Translations under genes and position numbers: made by a program
In this document: positions 46,822 through 56,559 of the stretch, one piece after another
Layout of the letters: each line of letters begins with the position of its first letter
How positions within the stretch are numbered: position 1 is the first letter of the stretch
DNA from: Bacteroidales bacterium
GTDB lineage: Bacteria; Bacteroidota; Bacteroidia; Bacteroidales; VadinHA17
Direction of reading: 5' to 3'
Length of the DNA: 64,000 nucleotides
Assembly (NCBI GenBank): GCA_020201035.1
Contig: JAIVHO010000032.1
Span: forward strand, 142,609 to 206,608
Notes under the pieces: generated by a model
What the model was told of the DNA's origin: nothing
The model's input: the letters and a program-made list of their open reading frames with translations, nothing else
Database searches by the model: none

Positions 46822-48051
46822 ATGAGTAAAGGAAGGGAAAACAAGGTTCATATAGGGATATACGGAAGAAGGAATGTAGGGAAAAGTTCCATTATAAACC
46901 GCCTTGCAGGTCAGGATATAGCTATTGTCTCTGATCATGCCGGAACCACAACAGATCCGGTAAAAAAATCATTCGAGATAACAGGTTTTGGCCCAGTTGT
47001 ACTTATTGATACCGCAGGGATTGACGACACAGGTGAGCTGGGTCTTAAGCGCATTGAGAAGACCATAAAATCAATAGATTCAATTGATTTGGCCATCCTT
47101 GTTACCGCGAACGGGGAGTGGGGTGTTTTTGAAGACAATATGGTTACCCGACTGAATGAGTCGGGTATCCCCTATATTGTTATTTACAATAAAGCAGATA
47201 CCGGACTGCCTGACAGAAAGTTCTCTGACCGGATTAGTGCGGTTACCGGCAAGCCGCTTCACCCCTTTACCACACTTGACAGTTCCGGTGTCGATTATCT
47301 GACAGAGCTTATCAGGAAAACCATCCCCGAGAGTTCGATGAAAACACCCGGACTGCTGGGGGATATTATAAGCCAGGGAGATATAATTCTGCTGATTACC
47401 CCTATTGACGTTGAGGCACCGGAAGGAAGGCTTATTCTTCCACAGGTACAGGCAATCAGGGACATCCTGGATAATGATGCTGTAGCTGTGGTACTCAAGG
47501 AGAGGGAGGTTGATTCCTTCCTGCGCAGAAGCGGTGTTAGGCCAGCCCTTGCAATAACCGATTCACAGATATTTTCCAGGGCAGACGCATCGGTTCCGGC
47601 AGACATCCCCCTTACCAGCTTTAGTATTGCTCTGGCCAGGATGAAAGGTGACTTTGAGTCATACCTTAAGGGGACACCGGCTATCTCAGAGTTAAAGAGC
47701 GGAGACAGGGTACTGCTACTGGAGTCATGCTCCCATCATGTTGCCTGTGATGATATTGGCAGGGTTAAAATTCCACGCTGGCTTACCTCTTTTACCGGTT
47801 GCCATCTGGAGTTTGATGTTGTGGCCGGACTGGATGATCTGCCCCGACAGGTAACCGATTATGCACTGATCATTCAGTGTGGAGGCTGCATGATAACCAG
47901 AAGGCAACTCTATAACAGACTGAGACCAGCCATAAAGGCCGGTATTCCCGTAACTAATTACGGGATGGCAATAGCATGGGTTCAGGGCATTTATAACAGA
48001 GCTGTTGCACCCTTTACCGGCAACCGCGGAGCCGGTGATATATATCTCTGA
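46822..48051 (+). CDS. hydF: [FeFe]-hydrogenase maturation GTPase HydF
   Basis: The protein (409 residues from MSKGRENKVHIGIYG) has an N-terminal GTPase (GRRNVGKSS, DTAGIDD, YNKAD), a dimerisation domain, and the C-terminal cluster-binding domain with ESCSHHVACDDIGRVKIPRWL and IIQCGGCMITRRQLYNRL, ending in VTNYGMAIAWVQGIYNRAVAPF. HydF is the scaffold on which the 2Fe subcluster made by HydE and HydG is completed and passed to the hydrogenase. Its presence implies an [FeFe] hydrogenase elsewhere. ATG at 46807 and TTG at 46795 are alternatives; the chosen ATG best fits family length. Confidence 0.93.
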   Translation: MSKGRENKVHIGIYGRRNVGKSSIINRLAGQDIAIVSDHAGTTTDPVKKSFEITGFGPVVLIDTAGIDDTGELGLKRIEKTIKSIDSIDLAILVTANGEWGVFEDNMVTRLNESGIPYIVIYNKADTGLPDRKFSDRISAVTGKPLHPFTTLDSSGVDYLTELIRKTIPESSMKTPGLLGDIISQGDIILLITPIDVEAPEGRLILPQVQAIRDILDNDAVAVVLKEREVDSFLRRSGVRPALAITDSQIFSRADASVPADIPLTSFSIALARMKGDFESYLKGTPAISELKSGDRVLLLESCSHHVACDDIGRVKIPRWLTSFTGCHLEFDVVAGLDDLPRQVTDYALIIQCGGCMITRRQLYNRLRPAIKAGIPVTNYGMAIAWVQGIYNRAVAPFTGNRGAGDIYL

Positions 48052-48067
48052 CATTCAGCGGCTATTC

Positions 48068-51000
48068 TCAGAACCTGAAATAGATAAATGGTTGTGCCCC
48101 TGCCATGCTTATATTATACAGTACAAGAGCTGTAACCCAGGTGATAAATATTTTAACAGGTATGGGGAGGGATATAAATAGTCCGCGGTAGGCCTCCTTA
48201 ACCTTAACAGGCAGGAAATGCAAAAGATACCCTGCACCAATTACTATAAGTACGCTTCCCCATCCGGCCAGTGATGCAAGTGGCTCGGAAGGCATAAAAG
48301 AGCTGGAGATTCTGAGCAACATTAGCTTCACATTCTCCATTCCAGGAGCCCTGAAGAATATCCAGCAGAAAGAGACAAAATTAAATGTTATAAGGAGCGC
48401 TGCAAACCTGAACAGCCTTCCACGGAATCCGTTATAATCAGCAGCATCGTTACCCCGCCGCCTCCATCTTTTGCTCAGGGAAACAAATACTTTTTCAACA
48501 ACCATTCCCGCCCCGTGAAGAGCACCCCATACTAAAAATCTCCATGCAGCACCATGCCAGAGACCTCCCAGTAACATGGTTATCATTATATTAACAGAGG
48601 TTCGCAACTTCCCCTTCCTGTTACCACCCATCGGGACATAAAGGTAGTCCCTGAGCCATCTTGAGAGTGAAATATGCCATCTCCTCCAGAAATCGGTAAG
48701 GGAAGATGCCTTATATGGCGAATTGAAGTTAACTGGCAAACGGTAACCCAGCATCAGGGCTATACCTATAGCAATATCCGTATAACCGGAGAAATCGCAG
48801 TAGATCTGCAACCCGTAACCATATATTGCAAGCAGATTTTCAAGTCCCGAGAATGCCCCGGGGGCACTGAAAATCCGGTCTACCATATTAACCGCTATAT
48901 AATCGGAGATCACAATTTTTTTTACCAGGCCACTGAGTATTAGAAAAAGAGCGTGCCCCCACTCCCTTGCCGAAAGGCTGAATCTGGTATATAGCTGCGG
49001 CACAAATTCCGAAGCCCGGACTATGGGTCCTGCAACAAGCTGCGGAAAAAAGGATACATAGAATCCGAAATCAGCCAGATTCCTGACAGGCTTAATCCTG
49101 CCACGGTATATATCCATTGTATAGCTGATAGTCTGAAAGGTGAAGAATGAGATTCCCACAGGCAGTATTATAACCGATATATCAAGGGAGGTTCCCAGGT
49201 GCCTGTTTGATATTACTGACAGCCAGTCGGTAACCGGAAGGGATATATTGAACAGCTCATTCACTGCATCAGTAAGGAACATAGCATATTTAAAATAGGC
49301 CAGCATCCCCAGATTGACGATAAGGCTTATAATAAGAAAAAATCGTTTGACACTTTTTCTCGCTGCAGCATGGATAATTCTGGCTGCAGTATAATCAGTA
49401 ACGGTAGAGATAAGCAGGAGAAAAAAGAAGAGGCCACCCGACTTATAATAGAAGAATAGACTAAAAAGGAAGAGATAACCATTACGTAAAAATGGTTTTG
49501 AATAGATTATTGAATACCCGGCCAGCAGGATAAACATAAATATCCAGAATGATAAGGCGGTGAACAGGAATGGTGAGCCAGGATTATATCCGGCTATAGT
49601 GCTGCCTATTTTAGAAGCGATGGTTACCGGCGATTGTTCTGGTGAAGTGTGTCTTTCCGCCTGCCGGGTTATATTTGTTCCGGCAGGTGCCATAATGTTC
49701 TGATCAAGCGATGAATCACCTGCAGAATCGCCAGTACCATAAGCAAAATCAACCCTGCCGCTATCCATTTCTACTTCTGAGCGATACTCTTTCTTCCTGT
49801 TTGCCGTGTCCTTCCTGTATTCATAAATTATTGACTCCAGCAGCATACCGGCAAGACGGTGAGCTCCCTGGTAGGTGAGGTGAGCATAATCTGCAGCAGC
49901 AAGAGGAGGATCCTCCTCACGCCACCTTACAACAGCATCCTCTCCTCCCATTGCCCTGCGGGAATCCCAGAAAAAAGCATTTCCCCTTCTTGCGGCATTT
50001 CTCTGAGCCTCAGTAATAAGCGAAACTGTAGGAAAAGAACCTATCCCGGCACTATCAGACCGTGCCATATCTGTAACACCCATTATAAGAACGGGAACAC
50101 CGGGAACTATTTTCCTCATTACCTCTATCTGCTTTACAAGGGCATCTTCATAGTAGTTATAATTGGCCGAATTATTGCGCACCAGATTAAGTCCAAAGTG
50201 TAAAACTATCAGGTCCGGAGCCAGCATCTCCATCAGTGTAGCAAGTGTCTCCTGTTCAGCCAGTGCAAATTCCAGTCCGGCACTCCCCCTTCCGGATATA
50301 TTATCAACGATTACCCCGGTGTCTGATTCAAGGGAAACGGCATAAATATCAGGTGATGATCTTCCCCTCATTGTAATGGTTATACCCTCACCGCTCTCCA
50401 CAATTCTTGAATATTGGTTTATCCCCTCCCCGGGCACGAGTGTATCTTCGCTGATAATGGTTCTGCCTCTTTTCAGTGTTATCCTCAGGGTATCATTCAG
50501 GTTACCGTAAAAAATTCTGAGACGGCTATACCATGCAGAAGCAGGATTGCTGAACAGTGTTGGAGTAATTGTTACTGTTGCGCTGCTGATCTCATTTGGG
50601 GGGGGGCCGGGGGAGGTGAACCTGCTGTAACTGAACATCGGTCCCAGGGCAGGTGATTGGATTTCACCGCGCCGGTATGATAAATAGTTATAACGCTGCC
50701 AATCCCTGCCTGATTTCACCCATGAGGTACGGGTAAAATCAATAACAGGTGTTATACTCAGCAGACCTGGTCCGCTGCCACCGGCTATCTGTCGCAGACC
50801 GCTGCGCAGCGAGTCCGTTAACCGGTCCTCTTCAATCTGTGAATCACCATAATAGAGTATCCTCACCTGTTGCTCCGGATGGCTCAGTGACTCCAGGAAA
50901 TTTTGCCACAGAGTATCGGATGAAAAGGATTCAATAATATTTCCCGGAGTGATAAGTCCTGCAGTCTCTTCACTGGTACAGCTATCTGCAACTGCGGCTA

Positions 51001-51253
51001 TAAAGCCTGGCACTGTATCCATAACCGGCTCGCGGCCGTTGACTGCTGGCTTAACCTGTTCACTGTAAGCGGTTGCTTTGACTGAGCCGGAATGATTATC
51101 CGGGCTTAAAAAGGAAGATATCTGTTCAGGAACAGGAGGAAAGGAGAATGACAGATTCTTGGAAACCCTCACCGGCTCCTTAATAAAAAAGGAAGGGCCG
51201 AAAAGAAGAATCAGGACAAGAGATAACAGAAGAAGGGTCCTGTAGGGTTTCAT
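48068..51253 (-). CDS. Fused SGNH hydrolase-MBOAT O-acyltransferase
   Basis: The protein (about 1061 residues from the ATG at 51251-51253) combines two activities usually on separate polypeptides. After an N-terminal TM anchor (TLLLLSLVLILLFGPSFF) an SGNH domain follows, with ILYYGDSQIEEDRL (nucleophile Ser near 138), LIVLHFGLNLVRNN and DYAHLTYQGAHRL (Asp455, His458). A linker leads to an MBOAT domain from about 550, with SFFTFQTISYTMDIYRG, FFPQLVAGPIVRASEF, FWRRWHISLSRWLRDYLYVPMGGN and MLLGGLWHGAAWRFLVWGALHG (catalytic His). AlgI/PatA-like MBOATs pass acyl groups across the membrane to DltD/PatB-like SGNH partners. It is 152 bases downstream of mltD on the same strand. Confidence 0.9.
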   Translation of the reverse strand: MKPYRTLLLLSLVLILLFGPSFFIKEPVRVSKNLSFSFPPVPEQISSFLSPDNHSGSVKATAYSEQVKPAVNGREPVMDTVPGFIAAVADSCTSEETAGLITPGNIIESFSSDTLWQNFLESLSHPEQQVRILYYGDSQIEEDRLTDSLRSGLRQIAGGSGPGLLSITPVIDFTRTSWVKSGRDWQRYNYLSYRRGEIQSPALGPMFSYSRFTSPGPPPNEISSATVTITPTLFSNPASAWYSRLRIFYGNLNDTLRITLKRGRTIISEDTLVPGEGINQYSRIVESGEGITITMRGRSSPDIYAVSLESDTGVIVDNISGRGSAGLEFALAEQETLATLMEMLAPDLIVLHFGLNLVRNNSANYNYYEDALVKQIEVMRKIVPGVPVLIMGVTDMARSDSAGIGSFPTVSLITEAQRNAARRGNAFFWDSRRAMGGEDAVVRWREEDPPLAAADYAHLTYQGAHRLAGMLLESIIYEYRKDTANRKKEYRSEVEMDSGRVDFAYGTGDSAGDSSLDQNIMAPAGTNITRQAERHTSPEQSPVTIASKIGSTIAGYNPGSPFLFTALSFWIFMFILLAGYSIIYSKPFLRNGYLFLFSLFFYYKSGGLFFFLLLISTVTDYTAARIIHAAARKSVKRFFLIISLIVNLGMLAYFKYAMFLTDAVNELFNISLPVTDWLSVISNRHLGTSLDISVIILPVGISFFTFQTISYTMDIYRGRIKPVRNLADFGFYVSFFPQLVAGPIVRASEFVPQLYTRFSLSAREWGHALFLILSGLVKKIVISDYIAVNMVDRIFSAPGAFSGLENLLAIYGYGLQIYCDFSGYTDIAIGIALMLGYRLPVNFNSPYKASSLTDFWRRWHISLSRWLRDYLYVPMGGNRKGKLRTSVNIMITMLLGGLWHGAAWRFLVWGALHGAGMVVEKVFVSLSKRWRRRGNDAADYNGFRGRLFRFAALLITFNFVSFCWIFFRAPGMENVKLMLLRISSSFMPSEPLASLAGWGSVLIVIGAGYLLHFLPVKVKEAYRGLFISLPIPVKIFITWVTALVLYNISMAGAQPFIYFRF

Positions 51254-51404
51254 CCAGCTCAAATTTTATTACCGGGAAATAACAGTGTGGTCGGGCCCTT
51301 CGTCAATCGGATCGACAAATCCCATTTCAGGAAGTTTTTCTTCAGTTCCGGTGAGCATAATGTCAAATGATCCTTACCCGGTTTATAAAACCGGCAAAAC
51401 TGTG

Positions 51405-52961
51405 TCAGCTCTTTCGTCTTACCTTAAGTCTCTGACCAACCTGTATTTTGCTGCTAGTCCCCAGTCCGTTCAGGGATAATATATCGGTTGTTGATACACC
51501 ATTAAACTTCTTTGCAATATCCCATACCGTATCACCATTTCTGACTGTATAATACTCATAGACTGAGTCATCAGGTGTAAGAGAAGCAATTTGCAATGAT
51601 GAGGAGGAGGCCACTTCTGAGGCTGAAGCAGAACTTTTTCCTATACGGCGCTGCTTCTCGTCAAAACTAAGATTTGTAACCACAGCATAATAATCCTCTT
51701 TGCCGGGATCAACAAACACATTGATCTTCTGTCCAACCCTGATGGTATTACGGTAGATATTATTCCAGTACCTGAGGTCTGAGAGTCCCACATTATACCA
51801 GCTAGCGATAAACCCGAGGTTATCACCGGATTTTACTGTATAGATCAGTTTTGATTTTCCCTTGATATCAGGGGGAATATATACCGATGCGGTAGGACTG
51901 GCACTCTGAATGGCACTGTTGAAATAGTGATCAGCACGATAAGCCATTATGCTATCCTGCATATCAATAAAATCCCCCAGCCGGTCAAAAGGCAATGCGA
52001 CGGACATTGGTTTACTCGCACCGGGAATCAGTCCGGTACGATACTGGGGATTAATCGCACGAAGCTCTTCACGTGATATTCCCAGCACAGCCGATATCTG
52101 GTCAATATGCATGTCATGGCCTATCATCACAGTGTCAGACAAAAGGTCCATCGTCATGGGAAAAGGCTTGATATTATGTTCATTATAATAGCTCATGGCA
52201 TAAGTTGCTGCAATATATGCCGGCAGGTAACCTCTGGTCTCACGGGGCAGCCGGTAGTATATCTCCCAGTAGTCGCGGCGGTTCCCTGAACGCCTGATAG
52301 CCTTGTTAACATTACCCGGTCCGCAGTTATAGGCAGCAATCGCCAGCCCCCAGTCACCATAGATCTTATGGAGATCTGTAAGGAATCTTGCAGCTGCATG
52401 GGTTGACTGCACCGGATCACGGCGTTCATCAATTACCGAGTTAATGACAAGACCATAAGCTCTTCCTGTACTGTACATAAACTGCCATAACCCGGTAGCA
52501 CCAGCCCTGGAGACCGCATTGGGGTTAAGGGCAGACTCTATAACTGCAAGATACTTTAGCTCATCAGGAAGACCATATGAAGCGAATACATCCTCAATCA
52601 TAGGGAAATAGTGCTCCCTCAGACCGAGCATTACCTCAAAATTTTTTCTTTTTTTTCCGGTATAAACGTGGATATGGTTTCTGACAATAGAGTTATATGG
52701 GAGGGCAACCACTGAATGGATATCTTTAAGCCTTTTACGGTATACAGAGTCAGAAAACTCCACAACAGCGACAGTATCATCTTTCTGATCAACAGGTGTT
52801 ATCAGCATCCTGTGCTGCCGCAAAAGCTCTGCTGCCAGACTATCGAGTCTTGCTGTAATTATCTGCTCTGAACCATCATTTACAACCTGCAAAGTATCTG
52901 TTTGACCATATAACGGAGTTAACAAAACCGATACGACACACAAAAAATATATATTTTTCAT
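51405..52961 (-). CDS. mltD: Membrane-bound lytic murein transglycosylase D-like with LysM domains
   Basis: The 518-residue protein has a signal peptide (MKNIYFLCVVSVLLTPLYG, then Gln), an SLT lytic transglycosylase domain with the catalytic Glu in YLAVIESALNPNAVSRAGATGLWQFM and AIAAYNCGPGNVNKAIRR, and two LysM modules (YTVKSGDNLGFIASWYNVGLSDLRYWN; YTVRNGDTVWDIAKKFNGVSTTDILSLNGL). It cleaves peptidoglycan glycan strands in the periplasm. It is 10 bases after DUF5683 in the par operon, an arrangement common in Bacteroidota. Confidence 0.93.
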   Translation of the reverse strand: MKNIYFLCVVSVLLTPLYGQTDTLQVVNDGSEQIITARLDSLAAELLRQHRMLITPVDQKDDTVAVVEFSDSVYRKRLKDIHSVVALPYNSIVRNHIHVYTGKKRKNFEVMLGLREHYFPMIEDVFASYGLPDELKYLAVIESALNPNAVSRAGATGLWQFMYSTGRAYGLVINSVIDERRDPVQSTHAAARFLTDLHKIYGDWGLAIAAYNCGPGNVNKAIRRSGNRRDYWEIYYRLPRETRGYLPAYIAATYAMSYYNEHNIKPFPMTMDLLSDTVMIGHDMHIDQISAVLGISREELRAINPQYRTGLIPGASKPMSVALPFDRLGDFIDMQDSIMAYRADHYFNSAIQSASPTASVYIPPDIKGKSKLIYTVKSGDNLGFIASWYNVGLSDLRYWNNIYRNTIRVGQKINVFVDPGKEDYYAVVTNLSFDEKQRRIGKSSASASEVASSSSLQIASLTPDDSVYEYYTVRNGDTVWDIAKKFNGVSTTDILSLNGLGTSSKIQVGQRLKVRRKS

Positions 52962-52971
52962 TTTAACAATT

Positions 52972-53616
52972 TTAAAAAGTTAATTTCACACCCAGACCCA
53001 TTCCGTTTCCCGCAGGGGTATTTACCGGTACCGGCTCTATCTCCATTCTCAAACTTTCTCCTACATCATAATCGGCCAGATTAGCATCCACATGAGCATC
53101 AATTATGGTAATAAGGTACCATACTGCCACCCCAATATATGAAAGATCCCTGTATCTCCTGTAATAATCAATAGCATTTCGCAGCTGATCCTCCACCCAG
53201 GAGCTTACCTGCGCATCAAACTCATCAGATCCCAGAGCCTGATCAATCTGACCCGGTGTATACGTACTTTTTCCCAGCAGTTTAATATAGCTGTTTGTTT
53301 CAGGAATTTCATCTGTGAGATCCTGATAACCCTTAAGGTAGCTGTTGAAATTTGAGGTATTGAATACAATGCTGTATCCCACAGCACCGAACCCGGCATA
53401 TACCAGAGGAATTTTCCAGTACTTCCGGTTGTAGACCTGCCCCAGTCCGGGGAAGGCCGCTGCGATCATTGTTGCCTTAAGCGGAGAAACAACGCGTTGT
53501 TCTCTGACCTGAGCAGTTACCAGGGTATCACCCTGAGCCATCCCCCTTCCGGGAAGCACCAGGCACAACAATGCAAACAGAACTGCCTTTACTATATTTT
53601 GGAAATTAAATATCAC
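52972..53616 (-). CDS. DUF5683 membrane protein
   Basis: The 214-residue protein has a signal peptide (VKAVLFALLCLVLPGRGMA, then Gln) and the DUF5683 core KATMIAAAFPGLGQVYNRKYWKIPLVYAGFGAVGYSIVFN, with the glycine-rich AAxPGxGQxYN motif and one or two TM helices, plus WYLITIIDAHVDANLADYDVGESLRM. The start is GTG. It lies between parB and mltD, a position this family often takes. Function is unknown; a role in envelope or chromosome-pole organisation is only suggested by context. Confidence 0.85.
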   Translation of the reverse strand: MIFNFQNIVKAVLFALLCLVLPGRGMAQGDTLVTAQVREQRVVSPLKATMIAAAFPGLGQVYNRKYWKIPLVYAGFGAVGYSIVFNTSNFNSYLKGYQDLTDEIPETNSYIKLLGKSTYTPGQIDQALGSDEFDAQVSSWVEDQLRNAIDYYRRYRDLSYIGVAVWYLITIIDAHVDANLADYDVGESLRMEIEPVPVNTPAGNGMGLGVKLTF

Positions 53617-53661
53617 CCTGCCTTTTCCTCTTATAACGGGATTTTGGCAAATATAGATATT

Positions 53662-54543
53662 TTAAGAGTTAAGTTTATCGAGCATACCAAAAATCCGTTC
53701 CATCTCTTCACTATCTGAGAACTGGATAACTATCTTTCCCCTTCCTTTCTCATTTATCCTGAACTGAACATCAGTATTGAAAAGCCGTGTAAGCTGTTCC
53801 GAAAGCTGACTGAAATCCTGATTAAGTTTCTCCTTACGGGCTACCTTGCCGGGATCTTTCAGCTTTTCAGTCTGTACCTCCCTTGCCACCTCTTCCGCTT
53901 TTCTTACTGAAAGATCCTCATCAACTATTCTGTAGTAAGCCTTGATCTGCTGTTGTTCATTCCCTATATTTACCAGAGCCCGGGCGTGACCCATAGTAAG
54001 CTTCCTTTCACGCAGCCCAAGTTGAATCTCAGCCGGCAGTTTCAGAAGTCGAAGGTAATTGGCTACTGTTGACCTCTGTTTACCCACTCTGTCACTCAGC
54101 TTTTCCTGCGTCAGGTTACACTCCTCGATCAGTCTCTGATAGCTGATAGCCACCTCTATGGAGTCAAGATCTTCACGCTGTATATTTTCAACCAGTGCCA
54201 GTTCGAGCATCGCCTGGTCATCAGCAGTTCTGACAAATGCGGGCACCGAGCTAAGCCCTGCAATTTTTGCGGCTCTCAGCCTTCTCTCGCCTGCGATAAG
54301 CTGATACCTGCCGTTACCCATTTCCCTTACAGTCAGAGGCTGTACTATCCCCAGTTTAGTGATGGAGGCTGCAAGCTCTGCAAGGGCAATATCATCGAAA
54401 TTAGTCCTTGGCTGGAAAGGATTGGCCTCAATAAGACCGATATCAAGATCAAGATTTGCCTCAACCTTTTTTTCCAGCTTCTCTTTTTCGACCCCGTCAA
54501 TCAGGGCACCCAATCCTCTTCCCAGTGCGTTTTTCTGTGCCAT
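53662..54543 (-). CDS. parB: Chromosome partitioning protein ParB
   Basis: From the ATG at 54541-54543 the protein has 293 residues, beginning MAQKNALGRGLGALIDG. It carries the ParB N-terminal CTPase domain (IEANPFQPRTNFDD, GERRLRAAKIAGL, LVENIQREDL), the HTH region (LTQEKLSDRVGKQRSTVANYLRLLKLP) and a C-terminal dimerisation domain. It spreads on DNA from parS sites and loads SMC. The ORF track start at 54615 would overlap parA by 68 bases and is not needed. No parS sequence was seen in the window. Confidence 0.94.
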   Translation of the reverse strand: MAQKNALGRGLGALIDGVEKEKLEKKVEANLDLDIGLIEANPFQPRTNFDDIALAELAASITKLGIVQPLTVREMGNGRYQLIAGERRLRAAKIAGLSSVPAFVRTADDQAMLELALVENIQREDLDSIEVAISYQRLIEECNLTQEKLSDRVGKQRSTVANYLRLLKLPAEIQLGLRERKLTMGHARALVNIGNEQQQIKAYYRIVDEDLSVRKAEEVAREVQTEKLKDPGKVARKEKLNQDFSQLSEQLTRLFNTDVQFRINEKGRGKIVIQFSDSEEMERIFGMLDKLNS

Positions 54544-54547
54544 TACA

Positions 54548-55363
54548 TTATTTTCTGGATTCCTGTCCCGACTCCTCCGCTCCCGGCTCAGAGGCAACAG
54601 CATCGATCTTGTCAATCAACTCCCGGGCAAGGGAGAGATAGTTAACAGCACCCCTTGATTCCGCATCATAAAGCAGAGCCGGCTGACCAAAACTGGGAGC
54701 CTCGCTTAGTTTAATATTTCTCTGAATAATTGTTTCAAACACCATCTGCCTGAAATGCTTTCTGACCTCATCAACAACCTGGTTTGATAATCGCAGCCTG
54801 GCGTCATACATTGTAAGCAGGAAACCCTCTATTACCAGTTCCCTGTTCAGGTTATTCTGAATTATCTTAATAGTATTCAGCAGCTTACCCAGTCCCTCAA
54901 GGGCAAAATACTCACACTGCACAGGTACAATGACAGAGTCTGAAGCTGTAAGGGCATTTACTGTCAGAAGTCCGAGAGAGGGTGAGCAGTCAATCAGAAT
55001 ATAATCATAACTCTCCTTTACAGGAACAAGCAGTTTCTTAAGAACGCTCTCACGCGCCTCCATATTCAGCATCTCTATTTCAGCCCCCACCAGGTCAATG
55101 TTTGAGGGTACAATATCCAGGCTCTCAATGTCACACTTTATCACGGCCCTGGAGAGATCAACTCCATCTACAAGGCAGTCATATATTGTATACTCAGATT
55201 TTCGCAAATCTATCCCGAGTCCTGAACTGGCATTACCCTGTGGGTCAGCATCCACAATAAGCACTCTCTTTTCAAGAGCGGCCAGACTGGCTGCCAGGTT
55301 AATAGCTGTGGTTGTTTTACCCACTCCACCCTTTTGATTCGCAAGTGAAATTACTCTTCCCAT
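54548..55363 (-). CDS. parA: Chromosome partitioning ATPase ParA/Soj
   Basis: The 271-residue ATPase begins MGRVISLANQKGGVGKTTTAINLAASLA, with the deviant Walker A motif of ParA/MinD proteins, then VLIVDADPQGNASSGLG and YDYILIDCSPSLGLLTVNAL. It forms ATP-dependent dimers on the nucleoid and pulls ParB complexes apart. It is the first gene of the minus-strand operon parA-parB-DUF5683-mltD, preceded by a TAAATTTG -7 box. Confidence 0.95.
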   Translation of the reverse strand: MGRVISLANQKGGVGKTTTAINLAASLAALEKRVLIVDADPQGNASSGLGIDLRKSEYTIYDCLVDGVDLSRAVIKCDIESLDIVPSNIDLVGAEIEMLNMEARESVLKKLLVPVKESYDYILIDCSPSLGLLTVNALTASDSVIVPVQCEYFALEGLGKLLNTIKIIQNNLNRELVIEGFLLTMYDARLRLSNQVVDEVRKHFRQMVFETIIQRNIKLSEAPSFGQPALLYDAESRGAVNYLSLARELIDKIDAVASEPGAEESGQESRK

Positions 55364-55401
55364 TACTGTTTTTTAATTATTCCCCCCTTTATCAGGAGCC
55401 T

Positions 55402-55409
55402 CAAATTTA
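55402..55409 (-). promoter_or_regulatory. -7 box of the parA operon
   Basis: The minus strand reads TAAATTTG, matching TAnnTTTG, 38 bases before the parA ATG. No clear -33 TTG is seen. Confidence 0.5.
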
Positions 55410-55570
55410 ATACTTCTGGATAAGCGTCAGTGGAGTTCTGATGTTGTAATTGTAAACATTTATCACGGGGTTTTCAACATCTTATCAACATGCTGCTCTA
55501 CTTAATTGTGAATCAAAAATTTTCATATAAAGGATTTATTGTAATCTTTGTAGCTTCCTAAAACAGAGGA

Positions 55571-56539
55571 ATGAATAAAAAAGAGAGAGGGGAAACCTGG
55601 CTTGTTGTAGTCAATCCCAATGCAGGAAGCAAAAAAGGAAAAAAGGATTGGGATATTATCTCTGCGCTGCTTCTTAAACATAATATCAGTTATTCCCAAA
55701 GATTTACCGAGGGCAAGAGACATGCCATTGAGATAACACGTGAAGTGATAAGGGAGGGGTACAGGAGGCTTATTGTGGTAGGGGGTGACGGTACAATGAA
55801 TGAGGTCATCAATGGAGTATTTACCCAGGATGATTGTCGCACCACAGATGTAACCATTGCAATGATTACCGTAGGAACCGGCAATGACTGGGGAAAGATG
55901 TTTGGTGTTCCGATGGAATACGAGGATGCCATAAAGCTGATTACGGCAAATCGTATATGCCTGCAGGATTCAGGAGTTGTAACCTACTATAATGGTACGG
56001 AGCTTGAAAAAAGGCATTTCCTAAACATTGCGGGACTGGGATTTGATGCACTTGTTGTCAGGCGAACCAACAGAGCAAAAGACAGGGGAAGGAGCAGCAA
56101 GGCTATCTACTACTGGACTCTACTGCGCAGTCTCTTCTCATATGGGCATACCTCCACCGAGGTAATAATTGACGGAAACAGGGTATCCAATGACACCTTT
56201 TCCATCAGTCTGGGTATCGGCCGTTACTCGGGAGGCGGCATGATGCAGACACCCAATGCGGTGGTAAATGACGGCCTTTTTGACATTACAATAATTAAAA
56301 AAATGCGGAAGGGTGAAATTATCAGAAGTCTCAAAAAACTTTATGACGGAACCATTCTGGACCACCCTAAGATAGAAGGGTATATAGGGAAAAGTGTCCG
56401 CATCGACTCTGATCCGGTGATACATGTTGAAGCAGACGGAGAATCGCTGGGTCACTCCCCTATTGAATTTACAATTATACCTGACAGTGTAAATGTAATC
56501 TGCAGGTCACCGGTCTGCTCCGATAAAAACAGTGAATAA
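55571..56539 (+). CDS. Diacylglycerol/lipid kinase family protein
   Basis: The 322-residue protein has the DAGK catalytic domain: VVVNPNAGSKKGKKDW (nucleotide loop), RLIVVGGDGTMNEVINGVF (GGDGT), VGTGNDWGKMFG, and a C-terminal lobe with DGLFDITIIKKMRKGEIIRSLKKLYDG and VHVEADGE. It is of the DgkB/YegS/LCB5 type, phosphorylating diacylglycerol or a sphingoid lipid. Some Bacteroidota make sphingolipids, so a sphingoid substrate is possible but not shown. It is monocistronic and divergent from parA. Confidence 0.92.
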   Translation: MNKKERGETWLVVVNPNAGSKKGKKDWDIISALLLKHNISYSQRFTEGKRHAIEITREVIREGYRRLIVVGGDGTMNEVINGVFTQDDCRTTDVTIAMITVGTGNDWGKMFGVPMEYEDAIKLITANRICLQDSGVVTYYNGTELEKRHFLNIAGLGFDALVVRRTNRAKDRGRSSKAIYYWTLLRSLFSYGHTSTEVIIDGNRVSNDTFSISLGIGRYSGGGMMQTPNAVVNDGLFDITIIKKMRKGEIIRSLKKLYDGTILDHPKIEGYIGKSVRIDSDPVIHVEADGESLGHSPIEFTIIPDSVNVICRSPVCSDKNSE

Positions 56540-56559
56540 CTGATCTGGTTATTCCGTGT

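Noticed and set aside
55400-55560. Possible replication origin or parS next to parA (TTATCAACA boxes)
   Set aside because: Only one or two loose DnaA-like boxes are present. There is no parS consensus TGTTNCACGTGAAACA, no dnaA gene and no AT-rich unwinding block that could be defended.
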